A stretch of 17,082 nucleotides of DNA. Source: Clostridiales bacterium UBA6386. GTDB taxonomy: Bacteria; Bacillota; Clostridia; Oscillospirales; Oscillospiraceae. The notes below the pieces were generated by a model. It saw nothing but the letters and a program-made list of their open reading frames with translations, did not search any database and had not been told where the DNA came from. Numbering within the stretch: position 1 is the stretch's first letter; the number at the start of each line of letters is the position of its first letter. Position numbers and translations under genes: made by a program. The DNA is taken from assembly GCA_002437585.1 (NCBI GenBank), contig DJQM01000023.1, positions 4,512 through 21,593 of the forward strand, in the 5' to 3' direction. Shown in pieces: positions 1 through 5,173 of the stretch.

Positions 1-207
1 CTGCACCCGGACAACATGGCCGCAGGCCCCGCTTCCTACGGCATGACCGACACCATGGGACGTATGCACTCTGACGCCCAGTTCGCCGGCTCCTCCTCCG
101 TCCCCGCCCATGTGGAAATGATGGGCTTCCTGGGCATGGGCAACAATCCCATGGTCGGCGCGACCGTTTCCGTGGCTGTTGCTGTGGAAGAGGCTCTGAA
201 GGGCTAA
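1..207 (+). CDS. GGGtGRT family protein, C-terminal 68 residues (5' partial)
   Basis: The frame is open from base 1 and ends at TAA 205-207, so only the C-terminus is in the window. The visible text begins LHPDNMAAGPASYGMTD and continues with a Gly/Met-rich tail (VEMMGFLGMGNNPMVGA). I recall this as the stretch directly after the GGGtGRT motif that names a family of roughly 330-residue proteins in anaerobic Firmicutes, so the window edge cuts the gene just behind the motif. The biochemical role of the family is not established to my knowledge. An internal ATG at position 16 is not the start. A strong hairpin terminator follows 33 bases after the stop. Family assignment rests on memory of the conserved C-terminus, not on a search. 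Confidence 0.78.
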   Translation: MHPDNMAAGPASYGMTDTMGRMHSDAQFAGSSSVPAHVEMMGFLGMGNNPMVGATVSVAVAVEEALKG

Positions 208-240
208 GTCCTTTCCGACGGATATCCATGGATACAAAAG

Positions 241-273
241 ACCCGCTCCCGGTTTTCCCAGGAGCGGGTTTTT
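241..273 (+). terminator. Rho-independent terminator of the GGGtGRT gene
   Basis: A perfect 9-bp stem, ACCCGCTCC (241-249) with GGAGCGGGT (261-269), is followed by a T-run (269-273). It lies 33 bases after the stop codon. Confidence 0.85.
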
Positions 274-283
274 ATATAACACA

Positions 284-324
284 TGTCATTGCGAACCATC
301 CCGCAGGATGGTGTGGCAATCCCC
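284..324 (+). repeat. Stem-loop repeat, copy 1
   Basis: Begins TGTCATTGCGAACC and ends GGTGTGGCAATCCCC. The core forms ACCATCC-CGCA-GGATGGT, with ATTGC and GCAAT pairing outside it. The same outer sequence recurs at 354-395, 3533-3572 (reverse) and 7220-7260. The stem core differs between copies but stays paired. Confidence 0.8.
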
Positions 325-353
325 CTAAATGTCCGAGGAGTGCGTGCAACGCA

Positions 354-395
354 TGTCATTGCGAACCAGTGCCGCAGCACTGGTGTGGCAATCCG
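354..395 (+). repeat. Stem-loop repeat, copy 2
   Basis: Same orientation as copy 1, with 29 bases between them. The core is ACCAGTGC-CGCA-GCACTGGT, flanked by ATTGCGA and GTGGCAAT. The outer arms match copy 1 while the inner stem has changed on both sides together. Confidence 0.8.
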
Positions 396-405
396 TTTCC
401 TAATC

Positions 406-450
406 AAAGAAGCACATCCTTTCTGAAAATCAGAAGTGATGTGCTTCTTT
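406..450. terminator. Large hairpin, probable terminator of the XRE gene
   Basis: A 13-bp perfect outer stem pairs AAAGAAGCACATC (406-418) with GATGTGCTTCTTT (438-450). A further inner TCTGA-AAA-TCAGA stem makes it a long extended hairpin. It begins 5 bases after the XRE stop codon on the minus strand. The T-run on the minus strand is short (CTTCTTTGATT), so termination strength is uncertain. Confidence 0.6.
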
Positions 451-454
451 CTCT

Positions 455-754
455 CTATTTATCGCTCAACGCAAGCAGCTCGGTGATCACACTGTCCAAA
501 AGAGGTAAGTATTTTTCGTCAATGCGGTGAATGGCATCCAGCCGCCGGGCATCCTCCTGCCGGTCATTTCCGAACAGAACGTAGTCGGCGGACAGGCCGA
601 GAACATTGCAGACCTTGACCAGCATTTTCACGGAAATGCCTGTCCGACCCCGTTCCAGCTCCGCCAGATAGGAGACGCTGACATCCAGTTTTTCCGCGAA
701 TTTCTCCCGGGTATACCCTAAATCCTCACGAGCCTTGCGAATTCGCTGATACAT
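455..754 (-). CDS. XRE-family HTH transcriptional regulator
   Basis: This 99-residue protein has an N-terminal Cro/C1-type helix-turn-helix over about residues 3-62 (RIRKAREDLGYTREKFAEKL, then SVSYLAELERGRTGIS and the LGLSADYVLFG end of the domain). The remaining 35 residues are a charged, probably helical tail that could serve oligomerisation. The start is well supported: GAGGTG lies 7 bases before the ATG. A 9-bp inverted repeat, ACTATCACC (757-765) and GGTGATAGT (781-789), overlaps this ribosome binding site and suggests autorepression. The gene is divergent from the 85-residue/RCC1-like gene run and is probably its regulator; that link is inferred from position only. Confidence 0.9.
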   Translation of the reverse strand: MYQRIRKAREDLGYTREKFAEKLDVSVSYLAELERGRTGISVKMLVKVCNVLGLSADYVLFGNDRQEDARRLDAIHRIDEKYLPLLDSVITELLALSDK

Positions 755-756
755 TT

Positions 757-789
757 ACTATCACCTCAGCCTATAGTATCGGTGATAGT
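757..789. promoter_or_regulatory. 9-bp inverted repeat, candidate XRE operator
   Basis: ACTATCACC (757-765) and GGTGATAGT (781-789) are perfect complements separated by 15 bases, with a CTATAG palindrome (771-776) near the centre. The left half-site covers the GAGGTG ribosome binding site of the XRE gene on the minus strand. A weak minus-strand promoter (TTGTAC 796-791, TATAGG 775-770) would enclose the right half-site. Bound protein could therefore block both transcription and translation start of the regulator. Confidence 0.6.
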
Positions 790-810
790 TGTACAAAAGA
801 ACATCAAGCA

Positions 811-835
811 ATATTGTATAAATTATATATTGTAT
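811..835. promoter_or_regulatory. Direct repeat at the -35 region of the 897 promoter
   Basis: ATATTGTAT occurs at 811-819 and again at 827-835, spaced 16 bases start to start. The second copy covers the -35 element. This could be a second operator, or simply AT-rich promoter sequence. Confidence 0.35.
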
Positions 836-858
836 TACTTGATATTTTGCGGTATAAT
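830..858 (+). promoter_or_regulatory. Sigma-A-type promoter for the 897-3493 gene run
   Basis: TTGTAT (830-835), a 17-base spacer and a perfect TATAAT (853-858). The start of transcription would be near 865, about 32 bases before the ATG at 897, with GGAGAGG in between. Confidence 0.65.
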
Positions 859-896
859 GCAGATGCACATAAAAAGCAAAAAGGAGAGGTAATAGT

Positions 897-1154
897 ATGA
901 ATCCGATGAAATCCAATAATATTGTCGCTAAAATTTTGCAGGTGTATGCCTATGTGAATGCCGCATCCGGCCTGATCCTTGCTCTGGCATTGAACAAAGA
1001 ATTGGGCGCAGTGCTGGCATGGATTATGTTTGCACTTGTCTTGGTTGCGAGCTTTTTGGTCTTTGCGCTGGGTGAAATCATTGACTTGCTGCAAAACCTG
1101 AAGGAGAATACCAACGGTGGGCGGGCAGTCAGTGATGAGCTTCCGGAGCTGTAA
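897..1154 (+). CDS. Small membrane protein with two predicted helices, function unknown
   Basis: This 85-residue protein is preceded by GGAGAGG 7 bases before its ATG. The sequence has two hydrophobic segments, about residues 15-33 (VYAYVNAASGLILALAL) and 36-60 (LGAVLAWIMFALVLVASFL). A charged C-terminal tail follows (EIIDLLQNLKENTNGGRAVS). It has no signal-peptide cleavage site and no catalytic motif. It is the first gene of a run: the next gene starts 12 bases after its stop with an AAGGAG that begins inside the stop region. A role as a membrane partner of the large zinc-ribbon/RCC1-like protein is possible but is inferred only from this spacing. Confidence 0.75.
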   Translation: MNPMKSNNIVAKILQVYAYVNAASGLILALALNKELGAVLAWIMFALVLVASFLVFALGEIIDLLQNLKENTNGGRAVSDELPEL

Positions 1155-1166
1155 GGAGACTGGAAT

Positions 1167-2993
1167 ATGAGCGAACGATATAGCAAGGTCTTTTCCCTGC
1201 CGGAAAACCTCTATGCGGAGGGCGCGCCGGTGATAATTGCGGCGGGTGCGCTGTTGAAAGACAACCAGACCGGGCGGGTGGTTGCCCAGTTGAAACTGCG
1301 CAATATCAGTCCCAAAACTATCAAGGCCGCAACGGTTTGTCTGTTCCCCATGAACACGGCTGGCCAGCCCTTGGGGGATGCTGTCCGCTATGAGTATCTG
1401 GATTTGAGCAGCACCAGAGATACGGACTTTGGCAGCAAATCCGCCATTCCCATGCCGGATAAGACGACCCGCTATTTCAGTGCTGCGGTGACGGAAGTTA
1501 TTTTTACAGATTTTTCTGTTTGGAATGCCAACGATGCAGCGTGGGAAACACTGAAAAGCCCGGAAGATCTGACTTCCCGGCTGGACAGCGAAATGGTCAA
1601 GCAGTTCCAGATCGAATATGGAAGCAGAGCGAAAAACTTCCTCCTGGAGCAGAAAGATTTGTGGTATTGTGTCTGCGGGGCTGTGAACCGCCAAGGGGAA
1701 ACAGTGTGCCATTCTTGTCAGAAGTCTATTTACGACTTAAAGAAACTTGACCTTGTGGCTCTGGAAGAGCGCAAGGAAAGACGTCTGATTAAGGAACGAG
1801 AACAGGCGGAGAAAGAAGCAACTGCGGCACGGGAGAATGCAAAAAGAATAAAGAGGGTATTGGCTATTGCACTTGTGGTGATGATAGTAGTAATGGCAGT
1901 CGCGTCTGTACGCAATAGTGTGATTATTCCAAATGGAAAATATAAGGATGCAGAAGAGCTACTAAATAACGGGGAAATTGTGAAGGCTGCTATTGCTTTC
2001 AATAACCTGGGATCCTTCCGGGATTCTCAACAGCGAAGTTTTGCGTTATGGGAACAAATCGTTGCACGAAAAACTATTACCGTAGGTGGCAATCATACTG
2101 TAGGCCTGAAAGCGGATGGCACAGTGATGGCGACTGGATATAATGAATATGGGCAATGCGATGTATCGGGCTGGACGGATATTAATGCCCTAAGCGCAGG
2201 TATCTTTCATACTGTGGGCCTGAGAGCGGATGGCACTGTAGTAGCAGCCGGAGATAATGAATATGGGCAATGTGATGTATCGGACTGGACGGATGTTGTC
2301 GCCATCAGTACAGGCGAAAGGTACACTGTTGGCTTGAGAGCAGATAGCACCGTAGTAGCAGCTGGAGATAATGAATATGGGCAATGTGATGTATCGGACT
2401 GGACGGATGTTGTTGCTATCAGAGCATATTGCAATCATACTGTTGGCTTGAGAGCAGATGGCACTGTAGTGGCGGTTGGAGATAATAAATATAGGCAATG
2501 TGATGTATCGGATTGGACAGATATTGTAGCTCTTGACATAGACAACTCTCGTACCGTAGGCTTGAGGGCGGATGGTACGGTGGTGGCGACCAATGATAAT
2601 GATGAATGGGGTCATGATGTGTCAGGTTGGACGGATATTGTGGCGGTTGGCACAAACAACTGCCATACTGTGGGTTTGAAAGCAGACGGCACTGTTGTGG
2701 CAACTGGAGCTAATATCAGCGGTGAATGTGAAGTATCAGGTTGGACGGATATTGTAGCTCTTGGCGTAGATATCTCTCGTACTGTAGGCTTGAGAGCAGA
2801 TGGTACTGTAGTTGCAGTGGGGTGGGACAATGATGGTCGATATGATGTATCAGACTGGACAGATATCGTAGCTATTAGCACATATGTATACAATGCCATA
2901 GGTCTGAAAGCGGATGGTACCGTAGTGGCTACTGGAAATAATAATTTTGGGCAATGTAATGTATTAAATTGGACAGATATAAAACTGCCGTAA
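1167..2993 (+). CDS. Zinc-ribbon, single-pass membrane protein with eight RCC1-like repeats
   Basis: The 608-residue protein is modular. Residues 1 to about 150 form a beta-rich domain (YSKVFSLPENLYAEGAPVII, LKLRNISPKTIKAA) that I recall in front of zinc ribbons in gut Firmicutes. C168, C170, C181 and C184 form a zinc ribbon (CxC-x10-CxxC). A charged coiled-coil-like stretch follows at about 193-229, then one transmembrane helix at about 231-248. Residues 255-300 look TPR-like (KDAEELLNNGEIVKAAIAFN). Residues 310-608 are eight tandem 38-residue units of the pattern HTVGLRADGTVVA...DVSDWTDIVA, the last cut to 33. They resemble bacterial RCC1 repeats and probably fold as a beta-propeller. Lysine and arginine lie just before the helix, so the zinc ribbon should be inside and the repeats outside. 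The binding partner and function are unknown. Confidence 0.85.
   Translation: MSERYSKVFSLPENLYAEGAPVIIAAGALLKDNQTGRVVAQLKLRNISPKTIKAATVCLFPMNTAGQPLGDAVRYEYLDLSSTRDTDFGSKSAIPMPDKTTRYFSAAVTEVIFTDFSVWNANDAAWETLKSPEDLTSRLDSEMVKQFQIEYGSRAKNFLLEQKDLWYCVCGAVNRQGETVCHSCQKSIYDLKKLDLVALEERKERRLIKEREQAEKEATAARENAKRIKRVLAIALVVMIVVMAVASVRNSVIIPNGKYKDAEELLNNGEIVKAAIAFNNLGSFRDSQQRSFALWEQIVARKTITVGGNHTVGLKADGTVMATGYNEYGQCDVSGWTDINALSAGIFHTVGLRADGTVVAAGDNEYGQCDVSDWTDVVAISTGERYTVGLRADSTVVAAGDNEYGQCDVSDWTDVVAIRAYCNHTVGLRADGTVVAVGDNKYRQCDVSDWTDIVALDIDNSRTVGLRADGTVVATNDNDEWGHDVSGWTDIVAVGTNNCHTVGLKADGTVVATGANISGECEVSGWTDIVALGVDISRTVGLRADGTVVAVGWDNDGRYDVSDWTDIVAISTYVYNAIGLKADGTVVATGNNNFGQCNVLNWTDIKLP
2094..2990 (+). 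repeat. 114-bp tandem coding repeat, eight units (RCC1-like)
   Basis: Units begin at 2094, 2208, 2322, 2436, 2550, 2664, 2778 and 2892. Units 2 and 3 are nearly identical in DNA over the stretch encoding VVAAGDNEYGQCDVSDWTDV, pointing to a recent duplication. Conserved positions are the first 13 and about 22-31. Positions 14-21 and 33-38 vary strongly between units. Confidence 0.9.
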
Positions 2994-3055
2994 TTGTTTA
3001 TAACATGGTTTGCACTACGATGAAGGATGATAGAATAAATTGGAGGAAAGAATAC

Positions 3056-3493
3056 ATGAACATCGCCGGAGGAGAGAATTTTTTGCGGACTTGTCTCGCA
3101 AACATTGACCAATCTCTGGATGCTGACAAAATTTTTTGTCATAAGTATGCCAACCGAAAGCATGCCGCAGACTATCAAAAAGATGAATATGTATCCAAGC
3201 TCACCGAAGAAGACACAAAAGTGATAAAATCAGGAGCTTCCTATGTTATAACCTGCTTTGGCCATCTGGAGTTTTTTGTAGCATGGCACCAGAGTTCAGG
3301 AATTGGAAGCGGCAAGTACAGAGTGTCCAAGAGTGACCTCATCGCTTTTGAGAAGGATACTGCATGCGACTATCAAGAACACCGTATTGGTGAAGCAGAG
3401 GATGCAAGGGTATACATATTCAGAAACGAATCTGGGTTCAACAGGTTCTTCCGTGATGTTGTTGCCCCTTCCATCAGGGAAGAACAGGGATAG
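3056..3493 (+). CDS. Hypothetical 145-residue soluble protein
   Basis: I do not recognise this protein. The start at 3056 is chosen because GGAGG (3042-3046) stands 9 bases ahead; a longer open frame from 2969 would overlap the previous gene and lacks a binding site. The protein begins MNIAGGENFLRTCLANIDQS. It has no signal peptide or membrane segment, and one moderately hydrophobic stretch (YVITCFGHLEFFVAWHQ). Many charged residues and a C-terminal FNRFFRDVVAPSIREEQ helix fit a cytosolic protein. It lies 62 bases after the RCC1-like gene on the same strand and probably shares its transcript. Its base composition is AT-rich like the rest of the cassette and unlike the genes from 3633 on. Confidence 0.7.
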   Translation: MNIAGGENFLRTCLANIDQSLDADKIFCHKYANRKHAADYQKDEYVSKLTEEDTKVIKSGASYVITCFGHLEFFVAWHQSSGIGSGKYRVSKSDLIAFEKDTACDYQEHRIGEAEDARVYIFRNESGFNRFFRDVVAPSIREEQG

Positions 3494-3532
3494 ATTGGTC
3501 AAATAATGACAATCTCCATAGGCTATGGGGAA

Positions 3533-3572
3533 CGGCTTGCCACACCAGTCTGCGGACTGGTTCGCAATGACA
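3533..3572 (-). repeat. Stem-loop repeat, copy 3 (inverted)
   Basis: On the minus strand this reads TGTCATTGCGAACC, then CAGTC-CGCA-GACTGGTGTGGCAA. It is the same element as copies 1 and 2, in opposite orientation, again with CCGCA in the loop and a compensated stem. It sits between the cassette and the Crp/Fnr terminator. Confidence 0.8.
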
Positions 3573-3602
3573 GCGTGTTACGAAGAATGTACATAAAATG
3601 CC

Positions 3603-3629
3603 AAAGCCGGGAGCGATGCTCCCGGCTTT
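3603..3629. terminator. Hairpin between convergent genes
   Basis: AAAGCCGGGAGC (3603-3614) and GCTCCCGGCTTT (3618-3629) form a perfect 12-bp stem with a 3-base loop. It lies directly after the Crp/Fnr gene stop on the minus strand and after the cassette on the plus strand, so it can serve both. T-runs are short on either side. Confidence 0.75.
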
Positions 3630-3632
3630 GCG

Positions 3633-4301
3633 CTACTCTGCTTTCAAAATCCGAAACCAAGCCCCTTTAGTTTCCAACACGCCGTTGCGCCGGAGCTTGC
3701 CGATTTCGGCGGACATGGCACTGCGCTCCACCCCCAGAAAGTCCGCCAGTGCCTGCCGGTCGTAGGGGATGGTGAAGGTATCGCTTCCATGGAGCTTGGC
3801 CTGATCCATGAGATATTCCAGCAGCTTTTCCCGGGTGGTTTTCCGGGACATATAGCGGATTTTCTGGGTAAGCGTCAGATTTTTCCGGGAAATGCCCCGC
3901 AGAAGGTTGGAAATCAGCCTTGCGTGAAAGGCGCAGGCGTTGGCGCAGCCCGTGAGCACTCGCCCGCAGTCCAGCAGCAGAACGACGCTGTTCTGGAGGG
4001 CGAAGACGCTGACGGGCAGGGTGTCCACCCCGGCGCAGGCGAAGGCCTCGGCGAAAAGCCCGCCGGGGTCTACCACCGTCAGCACGCTCCGATTGCCGTA
4101 GTAGTCCTCCCGGACTACCTGCACCGTGCCAGAGAGCACCACGCCTATGAATTTTGCCGGGTCGCCCTCCAGAAACACCGGGCTGCCCTTGGGCACCTGC
4201 ATAACCCGTCCGCCGAGGCACTCCAGCATTTCGGCGGACGCTTCTTCTGTGATCCCGGCGAATAGGGGACACCGGGCGAGAACCTCAAAATATTTTTCCA
4301 T
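3633..4301 (-). CDS. Crp/Fnr-family transcriptional regulator
   Basis: The 222-residue protein has a cyclic-nucleotide-binding-like beta-barrel over about residues 10-125 (GSPVFLEGDPAKFIGVVLSG). A long dimerisation helix and a C-terminal winged helix follow (YDRQALADFLGVERSAMSAE, LRRNGVLETKG). The usual cAMP-pocket Arg-Ser pair is not seen, and the FNR N-terminal four-cysteine cluster is missing. Several other cysteines are present, so the signal is unknown and could be redox. The second of two adjacent ATGs (4301) is preferred because AAAGGAG is 5 bases ahead; 4304 is the alternative. The gene is divergent from an iron-sulfur protein gene. A perfect palindrome (4313-4328) lies downstream of its own promoter, fitting autorepression. 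Confidence 0.9.
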   Translation of the reverse strand: MEKYFEVLARCPLFAGITEEASAEMLECLGGRVMQVPKGSPVFLEGDPAKFIGVVLSGTVQVVREDYYGNRSVLTVVDPGGLFAEAFACAGVDTLPVSVFALQNSVVLLLDCGRVLTGCANACAFHARLISNLLRGISRKNLTLTQKIRYMSRKTTREKLLEYLMDQAKLHGSDTFTIPYDRQALADFLGVERSAMSAEIGKLRRNGVLETKGAWFRILKAE

Positions 4302-4312
4302 CATGACTCCTT

Positions 4313-4328
4313 TGTTGGAATTCCAACA
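4313..4328. promoter_or_regulatory. Perfect 16-bp palindrome, candidate Crp/Fnr operator
   Basis: TGTTGGAATTCCAACA is exactly self-complementary. It lies between the divergent Crp/Fnr and iron-sulfur genes. For the regulator it falls at about +8 to +23, between promoter and ribosome binding site, a repressing position. For the iron-sulfur gene its centre (4320.5) is close to -36 to -42 of the likely start of transcription, the position used by class II Crp/Fnr activators. Confidence 0.7.
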
Positions 4329-4342
4329 TACTGTTTGCCGCA

Positions 4343-4371
4343 AGTATAGTAGACTATGGCCATAAAGTCAA
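4343..4371 (-). promoter_or_regulatory. Sigma-A-type promoter of the Crp/Fnr gene
   Basis: On the minus strand TTGACT (4371-4366), a 17-base spacer and TATACT (4348-4343), each 5 of 6 to consensus. Transcription would start near 4336, just before the palindrome. Confidence 0.75.
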
Positions 4372-4392
4372 GCGAACGGAGGAAAAAAACAA

Positions 4393-5085
4393 ATGATTCG
4401 CAGAATTATTGAGATCAATGAGGAAAAATGCAACGGCTGCGGTGCCTGTGCCAAGGCCTGCCACGAGGGAGCCATCGCCATGGTAAACGGCAAGGCCAGG
4501 CTCATGCGGGACGACTACTGCGACGGCCTGGGAGACTGCCTGCCCGGCTGCCCGGTGGGAGCCATCTCCTTCGTGGAGCGGGAGGCGGCGGCCTATGACC
4601 AGGCGGCGGTGCTGGCGGCCAAGGGGAAAAAGGAGCACCACCAGGGCTGCCCCGGCTCCCGGCTGCGGACGATGCACCGGGATTCTGAGGCGACGGCTCC
4701 TGCCGCGCCTCAGCCCTCCCAGCTTTCCCAGTGGCCGGTGCAGATCAAGCTGGTGCCGGTGAACGCGCCCTGGTTTGGCGGCGCGAAGCTGCTCATCGCC
4801 GCGGACTGCACCGCCTACGCCTACGCTGCTTTCCACCAGGAGTTCATCAAGGGTCACATCACCCTGGTGGGCTGCCCCAAGCTGGACAGCGTGGATTACG
4901 CCGAAAAGCTGACGGAAATTCTCAAAAACAACGACATTCGTTCCGTCACCGTAGTGCGGATGGAGGTGCCCTGTTGCGGCGGTCTGGAAAACGCCGCCCG
5001 CAGAGCCTTGCAGGCCAGCGGGAAGCAGATTCCCTGGAGCGTGGTGACGATTTCCACCGACGGTCGGATTCTTGATAGAACCTGA
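4393..5085 (+). CDS. 4Fe-4S dicluster ferredoxin-like protein with C-terminal extension
   Basis: The 230-residue protein opens with a ferredoxin-type cluster motif, C13-x2-C16-x2-C19-x3-C23, where C23 is followed by His instead of Pro. A second motif has only three cysteines in unusual spacing: C43, C49 and C53 followed by Pro (YCDGLGDCLPGCP). Residues about 70-115 are a low-complexity linker. The C-terminal half (WFGGAKLLIAADCTAYAYAA, GHITLVGCPKLDS, MEVPCCGGLENAARRA) carries four more cysteines and looks like a small alpha/beta domain. No membrane segments are seen. It is divergent from the Crp/Fnr gene and probably controlled by it. GGAGG stands 10 bases before the ATG. An electron-transfer or redox-sensing role is likely; the substrate is unknown. 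Confidence 0.85.
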   Translation: MIRRIIEINEEKCNGCGACAKACHEGAIAMVNGKARLMRDDYCDGLGDCLPGCPVGAISFVEREAAAYDQAAVLAAKGKKEHHQGCPGSRLRTMHRDSEATAPAAPQPSQLSQWPVQIKLVPVNAPWFGGAKLLIAADCTAYAYAAFHQEFIKGHITLVGCPKLDSVDYAEKLTEILKNNDIRSVTVVRMEVPCCGGLENAARRALQASGKQIPWSVVTISTDGRILDRT

Positions 5086-5090
5086 AAATT

Positions 5091-5115
5091 GCCTGCCCAA
5101 TCCGGGCAGGCTTTT
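5091..5115 (+). terminator. Rho-independent terminator of the iron-sulfur gene
   Basis: GCCTGCCC (5091-5098) pairs with GGGCAGGC (5104-5111), followed by TTTT. It starts 5 bases after the stop codon. Confidence 0.85.
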
Positions 5116-5118
5116 GCC

Positions 5119-5147
5119 TTGCGTCCGGGGATTTTTCGTGATAAAAT
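5119..5147 (+). promoter_or_regulatory. Candidate promoter of the deformylase gene
   Basis: TTGCGT (5119-5124), a 17-base spacer and TAAAAT (5142-5147), directly after the preceding terminator and 26 bases before the ATG at 5174. The -35 element is weak. Confidence 0.5.
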
Positions 5148-5173
5148 GGGGAAAAAACCGCAAGGAGTAAAAC

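Noticed and set aside
228..530. 100-residue plus-strand open frame through the stem-loop repeats
   Set aside because: It consists of the terminator, two repeat copies and a further hairpin, with no ribosome binding site.
804..1712. 302-residue minus-strand open frame over the cassette promoter and first genes
   Set aside because: It runs through a plus-strand promoter and two supported genes and shows no recognisable domain.
2094..2990. Regularly spaced repeats as a possible CRISPR array
   Set aside because: The 114-bp period is in frame, continuous without unique spacers, and encodes RCC1-like units.
2969..3055. Upstream extension of the 145-residue protein
   Set aside because: It overlaps the end of the RCC1-like gene and has no binding site, whereas the ATG at 3056 has GGAGG at good distance.
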